Assembly: GCA_002007465.1 (NCBI GenBank)
Contig: LNAC01000336.1
Coordinates: 870,481-934,480 of the forward strand
DNA from: Ailurus styani
Taxonomy: Eukaryota; Chordata; Mammalia; Carnivora; Ailuridae
Length of the DNA stretch: 64,000 nucleotides
Reading direction: 5' to 3'
The position numbers and the translations under genes were made by a program. The notes under the pieces are model-generated. The model searched no databases, was not told where the DNA came from, and saw nothing but the letters and a program-made list of their open reading frames with translations. Below, in pieces: positions 47,495 to 60,459 of this stretch. Position 1 is the stretch's first letter; each line of letters opens with the position of its first letter.

Positions 47495-47875
47495 GTTGTT
47501 AAAGGTAAAGTGAGGCACATTCAAATTTTGAAGAGTTTATTTGAACACATGTCAATTCAGATTGGGCAGCACCACACAAAAAGTGGTTAGAAATGTTCCA
47601 TCAACAGGAACTAGGGGCAAATTTTATACAGAGAAGACTTAGAAGCAAAGCAATTATTTAATTGGCTATAGTTTAAGTGATTGCTTAATGTGGGAAAGCC
47701 AAATTGCCTGTTTGTGATTGAATGTTCTTAAGTTTCACTTTTTTGGATTCTAGTGCATTGACTCTGGTTAGGTTTCTGTTTGCTTACATAGGCTACGAAG
47801 ACACAAGGGTCTCCCCAGTCTACTGGCCTTCTTTGGTTAATTACCTTAACACTGTTCAGTACTTTATTTTTGTAA
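47495..47875. mobile_element. Unclassified insertion inside the old L1
   Basis: About 380 bases that do not follow L1 order interrupt the element: GAGGCACATTCAAATTTTGAAGAG, TCAATTCAGATTGGGCAGCACC and GGTCTCCCCAGTCTACTGG. The character suggests an LTR or DNA-transposon relic; I cannot name the family. Confidence 0.4.
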
Positions 47876-48179
47876 AATTGGGCTGTTAGTTTTGTTGTTG
47901 ATGAGTTCTGAGATTTCTTTGTACATTTTGGTGGAATATATATTATTTGTAATGTATATAATATAAATAATTATAATTTATATATATATAATCTCCTGTG
48001 TGATTTACATATATGTTCTATTAATCTGAAGCTTGCTATGCATTCTACTGACAGTGCCTTTGGCAAAGCAAAAATTTTTAATTATAATTTATCAATTTCT
48101 TTTATTTAATGGATTACAGTATTGCTGTAATTTCTAAGAATTCTTGGTTTAACCCTAGTGAGGAACACTATTTTTAAAG

Positions 48180-48440
48180 TGTTTTGTTTTGTTTTTGTTA
48201 ATATAGTTGAGACACCATGTTACATTAGTTTTAGGTGCAACACACAGTGATTAGACAAGTTTACACATTATTCTATACTCACCACAAGTGTAGCATATGT
48301 CGCCATACCAGCTCTTACAGTATCACTGACTATATTCCTTACACTGTGCCTTTTATTCTTGTGACCTATTCATTCCATAATTGAAAGCCTGTATGTCCCT
48401 CTCTCCTTAACCCATTTTGCCCATTCCCCACCCTTCATTT
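48180..48440 (-). mobile_element. Second L1 3'-UTR fragment nested in the old L1
   Basis: GACACCATGTTACATTAGTTTTAGGTGCAAC, CACCACAAGTGTAGCATATG and TTGACC-less ACCCATTTTGCCCATTCCCC resemble the reverse complement of an L1MA-type 3' UTR, out of order with the surrounding L1. Confidence 0.5.
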
Positions 48441-49439
48441 TTTAAATTGTTTTCATTTCAATTTATAATCCACTTGTATTTATTTTTAATAAGAGATGAG
48501 GTTTATCTTGAGCTTCATTTTTATATACATGTGGATTATCAATTGTTCTAACACTACCTATTGAAAAGATTTTACTTTCTTCCTTGAGTTACTTGTGCAC
48601 TTTTTTTGTCAAGATCAAATTACCACATTTACATGGGTTTATTTTGAACACTCTTCTAGTCCATTAATCTGTGTATCTATCCATTTGCCAAAATTATTGT
48701 CTTTATAACCATAGCTTTAGAGTAAGTTTTAAGTTTTGGTAGTTTGGTTCTTCCAACAGTGTTCTTTTTTTTCCAAATTGCTTTTAGCTATTCTAGTTCC
48801 CTTATGTACTCATGTAAATTTTAGAACTGACTTGTCTACATCTGTAAAACTCTGGCTGCGATTTGGTTTGGTAATGTATAAAATCCGTAGATAACTTTGA
48901 GAAGAACTAACATGGTTACTATGTTGATTTCAAACCATGATCTTGGTCTCCCCATTTATTTAAGTCATCTTCTATTTATTTTATCAACAGTTGATAGTGT
49001 TCATCATATAGCTCCTGTACATTTTTAAGCTATTTAAGTAGTATTATATTTTTAAATCTTGCTTTCCAATTGTTCATCATTTGTATATAGAAATACACAA
49101 TTAAATTTTTTGTGTTGACCTTGTGTCTTACAACCTTATAAACTCATTTATTAGATCTTGAAGTGTCTTATTTTTATAATTATTCTCTGGGATTTTCTGC
49201 ATAAAATTTTTATGACATCTATATTATTTATGCAACCTGTATATAAATCTAAAATTAGTCTAAAATAAAAAGTTCATTAAAAAAATTAATAAGAGGTATA
49301 TATACCACTGTCAAACACCAGTTTCTGGGTTTTCTTGTAGTAAGAAAGGACAAAAGTCCATTTTGGATTATTAGTTCCAAATGTAAATTGTCATCTAGTC
49401 ATCTGGTTTAACCATGAGACAGCAAAGGAAATGTGTACA

Positions 49440-49562
49440 AATATCTGTAATATATATATATAAAATTTATATTAATTTATATATATGAAGTTATAAAGTA
49501 TATATAGAATAATATATTATATATACATATATATACAGATATACATATCTGTATATATAAAG
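49440..49562. repeat. (TA)-rich low-complexity tract
   Basis: Runs of ATATATATATA with near-palindromic stretches (TATACATATATATACAGATATACATATCTGTATATATA) that can form a hairpin. Confidence 0.9.
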
Positions 49563-52500
49563 TTCTGTATCAACAAATGTTTCCCTGAAACAGAAGTGTT
49601 TAAGCAAGCTTATTGCATATAGAAATTAGATTTTAGTACGGTTTATACAGGACTGAAGTGGTTAAAATGTTAGAAATGGCTTGGGGAAGAGTTTGTGGTA
49701 CAGCTTCACCACCAAATTAAGAGACTTGTACTTTTTTGAGCTGTCCATTTCATAACATTTATTGAGTATGTCTCTACCTATGGGCCCTTGTAAGAAGTGA
49801 AGCTCAAAGGATGAATTAAACTGAGTTTATACTAAAGAAGTATATATTCCAGTGAGGAAGATAAGGTTGTAAACATCAAAGAATCACAAAAATATGCAAT
49901 ACGTGTTAAATAAATGCACATGCAGATTTACTCATTCTAACCCAGTGATTATTTGAAAATATTGTATGCTTTCAAGGGGTAAGGAGTGTCTATCTAAAAG
50001 AACTTTAAATGACTCCAACTCCTTCATAAGAGTAAGTGAATTTTATTTTAGTCTATTCCCCAAATTCAGTCATTCATGAATTAATGCATTTCTTGCCCAG
50101 AGATTATCAACCTATACAGCTAGTCTTCAGGTTATTATTAGTAGCACTTGGGGTGATCTCAATTTGGGTGAAGTCATCACCAAACTTGATGTTGTATGAA
50201 TTTAGAATCCATGCTCACTTCTAGAATTGTAAGCTTTTGTCAGACTCTTCTCATCTCCATTTATGGAGTTAACAAAGAGAATGAACATGTATCTACTCAG
50301 CATCCAGAGAAGATATGTTTTAGGAAGTATGGGATAATAGATGAGCAGCATAATGATGGTCCTGCCTTTGAGGAATTGATATTCTATTAGAGGAACAGAT
50401 TTTATTACCACACTCTAATAAAATTGCTACTAGAAGGAAACCTGTTCTGTAAGCTTCTCCTTCTGGTTTTGTATTTTGATCTCTTAATACTTACTGTCAT
50501 TTCCTACTAAAATTTTCTAAGGTAAATACTAATTTTTCCTAGTATCACTTTCTACTAAAATTTTCTAATTCTTTTGCTGCTATCCTCAAAAAATGAATGA
50601 CAGAGAGTTAAAAGGTATTGAGGGTAATTCTAACTCTGAGACCTGTTTTTGCAGCAATATCCTTCTGCCAGATAATCAGAGTAAGTCGGTGATTACTTAA
50701 GGGTGGTCCTTGGTGTAAAAATGAAGGAAGAAAAATTCATCTTCAGAATTTTCCTATTCACTTTCAACCTTTCCTCTTTCTCCTTCTGAAACTCTCAGAA
50801 TTTACCACTTGGCACTCACACTAGGAAAAGAATTTACCTACAACCCAAACTTGGCTTCCCTTTCACTTTTCTCACCTTTATTTTAACCTTTCTGGGCTTT
50901 CCCCACCCTTGCTAGGACTTATCTGAATGATTAGATTCAACTCAGTATTGAGTCATAATGGCCTTTTATATATATTACCCATAGGCACTGTTTATAATCT
51001 AATAGCTACTGTATTTGCAAAACTACATAAAGTAAGCAACATGAGCCTTGTAAGGAAAAGCTGGAAAAACTCTTGAGTGTTGTGGTGGGGGACACAGCAT
51101 ACAACGTCACACTGGCGACTCTTAGCTATAAGGATTGTTCCTACCTTGATAATTCCCTGAATCTCTCTTTCAGTTGACTTTTCTCTGTGATCAGGGGAGA
51201 GGCTTTTCTCTATGTCATGACATTTTGAAGTCACTGAGCAGCTCGGAAAAACTCTGACGAATCTTGAGAACAAGAGTTTATTCAAGGAGTAAAGGATCAA
51301 AGTAATTTTCCTTTGTTGTTTTTGCAATATCTTCAATAACTCTGGAGTCAAAACTAAAACCTGAGAACAGATAACTGATAATAAATAATGTTTCCTTATC
51401 TGCCTGGGCAGCAGCTTACATGTATAATGTGGTTCTTTGTATCTGTACATGTACCACAAGCTGTGTTTTCTCTTCTCAGGTCTCTGTAGCTTTAGTTACA
51501 ATCATCCAATCTCTGTATTATTTTAATGGCTCCTTGTAATGTTGTGATGCTTGCTTCAGTCTACTTTGTGTCAGTATTTATTGGGGTTTCACTCTGAAGC
51601 ACAGTGTTAGAAAAAGAAAAATATGTTCTTTATTTTTCTACATCACCAAACATAGGTGGTACTTCCATACCATACTTGACCTCTTCTGTAACATGTACAA
51701 CCTACTGGGTTTCTTGCCTATTCTTGTTATTTTGTTTTGTTTTGTTTTTATAACCCAGAAAATACACATCATTATATTAAAAATTTTACATTGTCAATGT
51801 CTTGGCTACTTCAAAACCCTGGGCAATTAATCTGAAATGATCCTACATTTATGTTGAAACCTAACATGCTTATTTGTGATGACTGTATCAACCTCAGATA
51901 ACAAGGTCATTAACATTATTTCATGAACATTAATGAAAATTTCCGAAAAACAAAACCCAAGCATTGTCATTATAACTCTTGGGTAGGAAGAGTTTGAAAA
52001 GGCTATAGAGGACAGTGGGCATGATGTTTACCTCTAAATGAAGCAGAATGGGGTTTAAAACACAATAGTTAGGGTGGGCTACAACATGAAGTTGATATAA
52101 TTCCATTCCTTGATAAATCTTACTATTGAATATATTTTATATTTTTTGAGAATATTAATGTATCTATTTTACAGATAAGGCTATTAAGGCATAGCAGGAA
52201 AGCTATAGGGGTTTTCCCTTTTGTAGCTTACCTACCTTTATAAATATACTCCTAGAAAATGAATCCCACAGATGTTGATGGAACTAATAAGTCCCTGAAG
52301 CCATACTGAAAAAAAATCTGATAAAATTGGTAAATAGGATTTTGTTTATACTACATACATTTTTGTTCATCTTTTGGCCTTGCTGAGATAATGTGCTTTG
52401 TTGCTGTACTGTTGGTCTCCTCTCCAACCTGGCACAGGCACTCTGGTAGAAAACCAAAGTGATGGAGAAGAAAGGAAAATAAACCAACTGTGACATTTAA

Positions 52501-53063
52501 AACTTAGTGCGAAGTGTTTGGAACCCCTTGAAGACAAAAACTCCATGAAAGTATCTAAGGCTCTAAGAGAGGATTATCTGTTCTTTATGTACCTCATACA
52601 CTATAATTTCCCACAGATTTCTAATCACCTAAGTAACACTGGGACACAATACTTTTTGGAGCAGTTAACAATTTAGCAATAAGAATATTGCTTCATTTAT
52701 CTATTTTTATAAAGAACAGTGTAATTCCACTTCCAATATAAATGTTTTTATTATTTATTCTCTCCTCAAGTGAGTTGAACACATGACTCATACTTGAGAG
52801 ATAGTTCTTTAGACATGTGGCATCATCTGATGGCTTTGATTGAGGATGATGATGCAGAATGTGTAAAGTATCTGCATTAGTCAATGGGATCTGCAGGAGA
52901 AATGACTGGAAATGAATGAATCATCAAGTGCAGCTTCTGGCTTCTATGAGCAACTTCAGTTTCCATTTGCATTAATGCAGCATCCTCTCAAATAGCTGTG
53001 GATTTTATTAAGATAATAGAATCATACAATTTTAGAGATATAAGATACTTCAGAGATCTTCTT
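49563..53063. other. Intergenic sequence, no genes supported
   Basis: It holds a probable MIR piece near 52150-52200 (TCTATTTTACAGATAAGGC). The longest frame, 155 codons on the minus strand at 50992-51459, has no domain, no splice context and no codon bias that I can see. I treat it as chance or repeat-derived. Confidence 0.45.
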
Positions 53064-53293
53064 TAAAATCTTGGTGAGGACAGGGGCACCTGGATGGCTC
53101 AGACGCTTGCTTTTGGCTTGGGTGGTGATCTCCAGGTTGTGGGGCTGAGCCCCATGTGGGGCTTCATGCTCAGCAGGGACTCTGCTCAAGATTCTCTCTC
53201 CCTGTCCCCCACAACCTATGCTCTTACTCTCTAAAATAAATAAACTTTTAAAAAATAGAAAAAATAAAATAAAATAAAATCTTGGTGAGGACA
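53064..53293 (+). mobile_element. CAN-SINE (older) with perfect 19-bp target duplication
   Basis: The SINE at 53083-53274 is flanked by taaaatcttggtgaggaca on both sides (53064-53082 and 53275-53293). The head lacks a few bases (GGATGGCTCAGACGCTTGC). Confidence 0.94.
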
Positions 53294-56200
53294 CACTCAG
53301 AATCATAGAGTTAGGGTGAAAGGTCACACAGCATAGCATCCAGTTTGAACCACATTCCTTTTTCTTTTTTTAACCAACCCAGTTATCTCCTTTCCAAATA
53401 ACGTTTTCAGTTTCTGTGTTTGATAAATTCCATACAGTTCATCTGTCTCTTTTATTGATAAACATCCAAGGAAGTGGAAACAAGTTTTAGTTATGTTATT
53501 CTATTTAAAGTTCTAAGAAAATGTTGAAAAAACACAAATTATTTCTTCTCTTCATTTTTAAGATATTTGAATCTACTTTTACTGGCTCTGTACTTCAGAA
53601 AAGTAGACACTGTCTATAATTAATGTTTAATATTACAAAAGGAAAAATAAAATCTATTTTCTACATGATGAAAGTCAACTGGAAGAACCCAAACCTCTTC
53701 ATGATGTTCCATTAAAAACTGTCCCCATTATCATCTAATATTAAAATGCTCCTTCTAGTTACAAGCATTATTCTCATTGCTTCTCTGCGTGCATTGATAT
53801 TTATGGATCAATATGTAATTTAGTATCAGTATGTTTAATCATAATCAGCCAGAGTGCTGTGTTTAGCTGAACCTATAAAATGTACTATAATGATTCTAAA
53901 ATGTTTAATTTAAGAATCACTGCCTCTGTGCATATGAATCAGAGACCTGTGTTAATTATTGATAGCAATTAGTACACAGAAGCAGAAAAACACCATCTGG
54001 TGGTAGAAATGGTGAGGTACCCCTTTCACTCTTGATTTTAAAGTAATCCATTGTTGACTGTGTTCCCCTAGATGAGAAAATTGTTTTTCTTTCCATACCC
54101 CAACTACTGGAATTTCTATCCCTTTAAACCCCATGGTCTCAACAGCCATTGCTCTCTGAGCTAATAGAAAACCAAAAACTATGGGGTTGGTCAGCTGGGT
54201 TTGGTTGTCATAATCAGACCTCAGTGAAAATTTTCAGGAAGAATTCCTCATTCTGCATGCATCTCATGAATAATAATAAGAGAAATGTTAAAGTGGTTGA
54301 ACCTCAAGGTCAAAAATTCAGAACAAAAAGCAATGCTCAAATAAAACCACAGCAAAAGCCAAATTAACTAATTAGGTGTTATTTCACTCAGACAAGAGCT
54401 GGTGTACATGTGTACGCATGTATGTGAGCCTGTGTGTGTCTGTTGCTATATGGCTTGGGTAGATCGACTTCTATCTAATGAAATTTAAGAAAGTGTTTGA
54501 CATAAAGGTGGAGGAAACTACCATGTCTGCTCTTAAAGGGATCCACCATTGTTATCTCACCTTTTTACCTTCTGATCCTTTAGCACAACTGCTTAAACCT
54601 CATGTGAGAAAATGTCACCAGGGCCCCAGAGCTGACTCCTCTTTCTTCCTTTTTCTTACTGTTAAACCCAACCTGTGTAACCTGTGATACACACTGGGCA
54701 GAACTGAGCTCTCTGTGTGCAAAGATCTTAATCCTATCAGCCCTAGGACAGCCATGCTGGATCTGTGGCAGCCCAATCTACTGGGTAGCCCTCCAGCGTC
54801 CGGTAGCCTCATCTAGGACTCCTCAGACCAGATTTCATGGTTCATTACAAGGTCCCCACTGTAACAGGTATACTGAGTAAATCAGACTTGATATTCCATC
54901 TCACTAAGCAGGGTGCAGCCAGGAGAAAGTGCCGTCACACAAACAACCACTTCAGGGACCAGTGACAGTGACAAGGTGTTTAACAGTCTTTTCATGGGAA
55001 CTTCGGGAAGAACTTGTGGGTCAGGAGTAAAGAGCACTACAAACAGGTCACAGTGCAACTAGGATGAACAATGAAGGCTTGGGAGGAGCCCCAGGCTAAG
55101 ATCTTAAATCTCTGAATATACCTAATTTGGCTCTGTCTTCACATATATTCGCAGCTTCTAGACATTTGAATCTTATATGTCCTCAGCTGGAGTCCAAGCT
55201 GGAAGATCAAATCAATAAAAGCAAACAAGAGTCACCTTCAAGGTCTAATGAGGTGGAGGAGAGTGTGGAAACAGGAAATTTCAAGCTATATTAGAGTTCC
55301 AAACAATCTGTGCATTCACAAGGGGGCCTCAGTCTCATGGGAAGAGGGGCACGCAGGAGGTCCAAAAGCCCTACCAGTTATTGAGGGATCGGTATAAGAC
55401 ATTAGTCTGAAAAGAGGTCTGGCACAGCAGAAAGAGTGCTTGAGAATTTCCAGAGAGTGGTAAGAAATCAAGGCCCAATGAGGTTTCTGGCCTAGTCCAG
55501 CAGATTTCGACCATATCCCATAAAGCCATGGGATCCTATGGCAGCGTCTCAGGGGCCATTTGTAAGGGCAGCAGTTAAGCAAGGAAAATCTGGGCACTAC
55601 AACCCAGCTATTATCTATTTTAACTACTATGCATTGTAGGTACTTTTTATCTACAAGGCAGAGTACAAGTTCATGAAATATTTCATTTGAAGAAAGAGCA
55701 CAACCACTTAAAAAGCCTCTAAAAAATACTTGACTAGTCCACAAAGGTGATGGGGCCACAGCATCTCAAGCCAGACCTGGATCCTGTTCTGGTGAACAGC
55801 ATGATTCACCTCCAAACACAGATGGTGACATGAAAGTTTCTGCGGCTCTTGTGACAGATTCAGGAACAGAGGTAGCCTCTGCAGAGGTGGCTGTCTGGGA
55901 AAGACCAGAGCAGAGGGATAGGCAGGGGCTGCTGAGATAAACAGGTGCTCCCAGAGGCAGTACAGAATAATGAGCGGGTTGGGTACATGGGCTGTGTTTG
56001 CTGTGCTCTCAGCGACTTAGGCTGGGGATTTGATCAGACTCTGATTTTACAAGTAAAAGTACACAGGTTCTTTATTCAATCTACTGACTTAATTCAATTT
56101 CTATGAAGAGGTTAAAAGCATCACAGATCACTGTACTATTTTCTTTATACATCATCCCTGAACTATAGATAATTGTAGCTGCAGCTGTTCATGAAATATT

Positions 56201-56747
56201 CATTTATTCAAACAGGGCTTAAGAAAAGTCAAGACCAATGACATATTTGCAATGGGGCAAATATGTTCAAAAGGTCACCCACATAGTGTCCCCCCAAAAA
56301 ATAACCTGGCAGAGAATCTAAAGCGATAGTAATTTTTATCACAGAAAAATAACAAGTTGAGTCAGATCCTTGCTGCTAAGAAGAAATTCTACTTATATTT
56401 TTCCAAAAAGATGCCAAAAAATGGATGCATTCTTATATTGTAAAAACAAGTACTTTTTGGTAACCTTTGCATTTCATAGCAAAACCTCCTCTACTAAAAT
56501 AATTTGCACAAATTCCTACTGCAATAACCATGTAGGTGTGAGGATTTGGAAGATTTGTTTTAATGTCCAGGAAATATCTTTTTGAGATTGTATCAGGTTT
56601 CTCATTCAATTCCTGGCCCTTTCCCCCCTGACTCAAGAGGGTTCCCTTGAAGTTCTAATTGCCTCAGGAAGGGGGTTCATAAGCAGGTTGATGGAAAGTA
56701 AAAGGGTGACTTATCCAGTTAGAAGTATGGTAATTCATACAAGCAAT
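53294..56747. other. Intergenic sequence, no genes supported
   Basis: The 54.6-56.0 kb part is GC-richer and carries a 147-codon minus-strand frame (55316-55759) beginning MAPSPLWTSQVFFRGF. I recognise no domain. It may be the remains of a retroviral-type element, but no gag/pol/env motif is readable. Confidence 0.4.
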
Positions 56748-56975
56748 TAAAGTTAGAAATTGGGCGCCTGGGTGGCTCAGTGGGTTAAAGCCGCTGCCTT
56801 CGGCTCAGGTCATGATCCCAGGGTCCTGGGATCGAGGCCCACATCGGGCTTTCTGCTCAGCGGGGAGCCTGCTTCCTCCTCTCTCTCTGCCTGCCTCTCT
56901 GCCTACTTGTAATCTCTCTCTCTGTGTCAAATGAATAAATAAAAATCTTTAAAAAAAATAATAAAGTTAGAAATT
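56748..56975 (+). mobile_element. Young mustelid-type CAN-SINE with 14-bp target duplication
   Basis: The SINE at 56762-56961 is close to consensus (GTTAAAGCCGCTGCCTTCGG) and flanked by taaagttagaaatt copies. Confidence 0.95.
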
Positions 56976-58256
56976 ACAGGAAGAAGAATTCCACCTCCAC
57001 ACAGTAATATAAAAACATGTGCAAGTTTCTAGACTGTCAGCCTGCCTTATGGAATTGGGATTTCCAGCACCGCAGTTGAACACAGTAGCCTCCTGCCTTT
57101 CCTGAATGGTACAATTTTGGAAGTACTGTAAGTGGATTTCAGTAAACCACCAAGACGGCAACACAGGTTGTTCTTGACTTCACTCCCTCCCCCCCAAGAA
57201 AAGCAACCAACTACTATTCAACAAGACACCACTGAGAGAGTCCTAGAACACAAGGGTAAGGCTGAAGGACCCCACTGTACCATTGCCTCTCCCCCAGGTC
57301 AGTGCAGCACCACACAGAGAGGTCTTTCCTGAGCCTTCAGTCCTTCCAGGGGGAAAAAAGAACCCTAGAGGGTACAGCCAGATCTCCCCAGCATTGTGGG
57401 TTACAGCCAGTGGCACACCCCATTCCCATCCTTAGAACTCAAAGAGTTGCCTCACTCCACTAGTTATTAGGGAAATGCACATTAAAACCACAATGAGATG
57501 TTACTCATGCCTGTTAGAATGTCTGTCACCTGAAGGACAAGAGATAATAGTTGCTGACACAGATGTGAAGAAAAGGGAACCCTTGTGCATTGTTGATGAA
57601 ATTCTAATTTGGTACAATCACTATGGAAAACAAATATGGAGGATCCTAAAAAAATTAAAAATAGAATGACCATGTGGTCCAACAATTCCCCTTCTGAGAA
57701 TATACCCAAAGGTAATGAAATCACTTACTCAAAAAGGTATCTGCACCCCCATATTCATAGAAGCATTATTTACAATAGACAAGGCATGGAAACAACCTGT
57801 GTTCATCTATGGATGAATGCATAAAGGAGTTATGATATATAAATCGCACACACACATATATATACACACATATACACTATATACCACAACTTCTTTACCC
57901 ATTTATATTACATTAATTATATTCACACACAATAGAATATTATTCAGTCATAAAAAATGAGGAAATCCTACCATTTGTAACAACATGAATGAACCCTGAA
58001 GGCATTATGCTCAGTGCGGTAAGTCAGACAGAGAGAAAGATAATACTATATGATCTCACTTACATGTGGAATTCGAAACAAACACACAAAATAACTGCAG
58101 AAAAAGAGACCATACTTGTGGTTACCAGATGTGGAGGTAGAGGAAGGGGGAACTGGAGGAAGACAGTCAAAAGGTACAAACTTCCAGTTAGAATATAAAT
58201 AAATATTAGGGACCTAATGTACAACATGGTGACTAGCACTGTTGTATAGGAAAATT

Positions 58257-58455
58257 GTTAAGAGTAATTTTTTTTTAAGATTTTGCTTATTTGAGAGAGA
58301 GAGAGAAAGAGAACATGAGTGGAGGGGGAGGGGAAGAAGGAGAGGGAAGAAGAGAGGAGGGGCTCCATCCCAGGACCCGGACATCATGACCTGAGCTGAA
58401 ATCGAGAGTTGGATGCTTAACTGACTGAGCTACCCAGGCACCGGTAAAAGAGTAA
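58257..58455 (-). mobile_element. CAN-SINE (older), minus strand, inside L1
   Basis: The SINE at 58268-58443 ends GACTGAGCTACCCAGGCACC. It lacks part of the middle region. Target copies (gttaagagtaa and gtaaaagagtaa) are imperfect. Confidence 0.85.
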
Positions 58456-58460
58456 ATCTT

Positions 58461-58698
58461 AAGAATTCCAACACAAAGAGGGTGCCTGGATGGCTCAGTG
58501 GGTTAAAGCCTCTGCTTTCGGCTCAGGTCATGATCTCAGGGTCCTGGGATCAAGGCCCGCATAGGGCTCCCTGCTCAGCAGGCAGCCTGCTTCCCCCTCT
58601 CTCTCTCTGCCTGCCTCTCTGCCTCCTTGTGATCTCTCTCCCTCTGTGAAATAAATAAATAAAATCTTAAAAAGAAAAAAGAATTCCAACACAAAGAG
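58461..58698 (+). mobile_element. Mustelid-type CAN-SINE with perfect 20-bp target duplication
   Basis: The SINE at 58481-58678 is flanked by aagaattccaacacaaagag at 58461-58480 and 58679-58698. It sits 37 bases from the opposite-facing SINE at 58268-58443. Confidence 0.95.
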
Positions 58699-58884
58699 AA
58701 AATTTTTTTTTCTTCCTTTTGCTTTCTTTTTTTAAAGTTTGATCTATATGAGAAGATGGATGTCAGCTGAACCTATTTGTGGCAATCATTTCACAATATA
58801 TGTAAATCAAACCATCATGTTCTATGCCTTGAACATATACAGTGATATATGCCAATTATTTCTCAGTAAAAGTGGGAAAAAAAG

Positions 58885-59640
58885 GGAATAGTAATAAAAA
58901 ATGTTTTATCTGAAGAATGTCAGAACCCTTACATTTGAAAGTTGAGGTCAAACTGAGTTCCCGAAAAGGGCCAACTAAATATTTGTAATTCCTGACCATT
59001 GTTACTGACCCACCAGAGGGTCACCAGAGGTATGTGATATGAATCAAAAGCAAACTATAGTCTGCACAAAATTAGATCTGTGGCACTCACTGAATGATAA
59101 CAGCAAAATTTCTCTGGATTTTTGTAAAAAAGTCTTAGTAAAACGGTCTAAATTTAATGTTTTTATGTTATAGTGGAAGGCAAAGGAATACTACAAAATG
59201 AATAGATCATAATGAAATCTCGTTAGAAGTGTTAAGAATTTAGAGAAAAATATGCTAAAATTAGAGAAATTGTTAAAAATGTGACCCCATAATCCATTAG
59301 AATTTGTATAACTAAGTTGTCTCTTAAAATAATTGAATCTTAAGATTTGAAGATATTTTAAAGGTCACAGAGGCTAATGACTCAGTGTTTAAATATCCAC
59401 AATTATTAGTGAGAACCACTGGTTCCTGAACACACCTAGCAGATCATGAGATAAATAGCATAGTAATTAAAACTTTGTCTCAGCCAAGTAGACTTCACAT
59501 TTGTCATTTACTAACACTATAACTTTGGCAGATGACTTAACCTCTAAGAATAAAATGGTCATAACAAAGGTAAAATTAATCCTCATTATTTAGATTCTGT
59601 ATGTTGGAGATTTACCTACTCACTAAAATTTATTCGGAGG
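58885..59640. other. Intergenic sequence
   Basis: A probable MIR remnant, minus strand, lies near 59518-59575 (TAACTTTGGCAGATGACTTAACC). No gene supported. Confidence 0.4.
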
Positions 59641-59655
59641 CCAACATGAATACCT

Positions 59656-60150
59656 GTGGTGCTTTCATGGTCATTCACAGACATGCACAAAGCAGTGAAA
59701 CATTTGAGTTACCCAATGCTCATGTCCTCAGCTGATGCCAAACAAGTTGACACTCTTTCTCTTGTTTCATTCAACTCTATTATAAATGGTTGTCCTTTTC
59801 ATGATATATTTAGTGCCATGTTTTACACATTTTTATGCTTCTTCTTGGTGATTTTGCTGCTTAAAATAGCTCCCAATCATAGTGCTGAAATGCTGTTTAG
59901 TGTTCCTAAACACAAGAAGGGTATGATGAACCTTACAGAGAAAATACATGTTCTAGATAAGCTTCATTTAGGCATGAGTTATAGTGCTCTTGGCTCGAGT
60001 TCAATGCTAATGAATAAACATTATATATTAAATAAGATGTCTTTAAACTGAAAGATACATAAAACACGGATGTGTATTGATTGGTTGATGAAAATATTAT
60101 AACCAGAGGCTCACAGGAATGCAACTTGTATTTCCCCTAGGAGCACTGGT
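59656..60150 (+). pseudogene. Decayed Tigger/pogo-like transposase fragment
   Basis: A 131-codon frame at 59656-60051 ends in VPKHKKGMMNLTEKIHVLDK followed by LHLGMSYSALG. This aligns by eye with the CENP-B-type DNA-binding helix-turn-helix of Tigger/pogo transposases (KRK..LTLEEK..VL..L..G.S...IA). After the stop the similarity seems to continue in another frame to about 60150. The first 75 codons show no transposase similarity and include a hydrophobic run. It is a relic, not a functional enzyme; the catalytic region is absent. Confidence 0.5.
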
Positions 60151-60459
60151 TCAGTGTTCACTAATTCACTGCTCTTAGAAAGTTTAGAGAACATAACTAC
60201 TAGGGATAATAGGAATCTACTATAGTTAGCTCACCCAGGAGATGATAGATTTTAAACTGTTTAGTCCTAGAACTCAGTATCAGGTATATATAAATATGTT
60301 TAATAAACTGGACACTGTTATTAAACACAATATAATAAAGAAGCTTCTCCCATTTTTAAACATTTTACATTAATTCATTAATTTGTAGCACCTACAAACT
60401 TGGTATGTATGCATGTGTGTGTATGTGATAATGTGATATAATAAGAAATATGTATCTAA
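60151..60459. other. Intergenic sequence
   Basis: AT-rich, with TGTGTGTATGTG near 60413-60426. Nothing else recognised. Confidence 0.4.

Larger units (their letters stand above)
46710..49300 (-). mobile_element. Old L1, minus strand, with nested insertions
   Basis: From AACATTGTAAATTATCATACAGC through CTTTTTGAGAATTTCATATAAATGG, GAGTAAATACCTAGGAGTTGG, CTCGACAACAGGTGC and TAATGATATTGAGCATTTTTTATAG the order matches the reverse complement of an old L1 3' end and ORF2. It continues past 47.88 kb with GTTGATGAGTTCTGAGATTTC and GGCAAAGCAAAAATTTTTAATTATAATTT, and on to 49.3 kb. All frames are broken. Edges are approximate. Confidence 0.75.
57440..58882 (+). mobile_element. Old L1 3' portion, split by two SINEs
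   Basis: ATTAGGGAAATGCACATTAAAACC, GGTCCAACAATTCCCCTTCTG, CAGAAGCATT-like TTCATAGAAGCATTATTTACAATAG, AACAACATGAATGAACCCTGAAG and GTGGTTACCAGATG, then the 3' UTR TAATGTACAACATGGTGACTAG, follow L1 order. The 3' UTR resumes at 58699 (CATATGTAAATCAAACCATCATG-like) after both SINEs. A (CA)/(TA) expansion lies at 57845-57890. Confidence 0.78.

Noticed and set aside
50992..51459. 155-codon minus-strand open frame
   Set aside because: No domain, signal, splice context or recognisable homology; the AT-rich intergenic setting and length are compatible with chance or an old repeat.
55316..55759. 147-codon minus-strand open frame starting MAPSPLWTSQ
   Set aside because: Looks protein-like in places, but I recognise no family and see no promoter, intron structure or conserved motif. 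Possibly decayed retroelement sequence.
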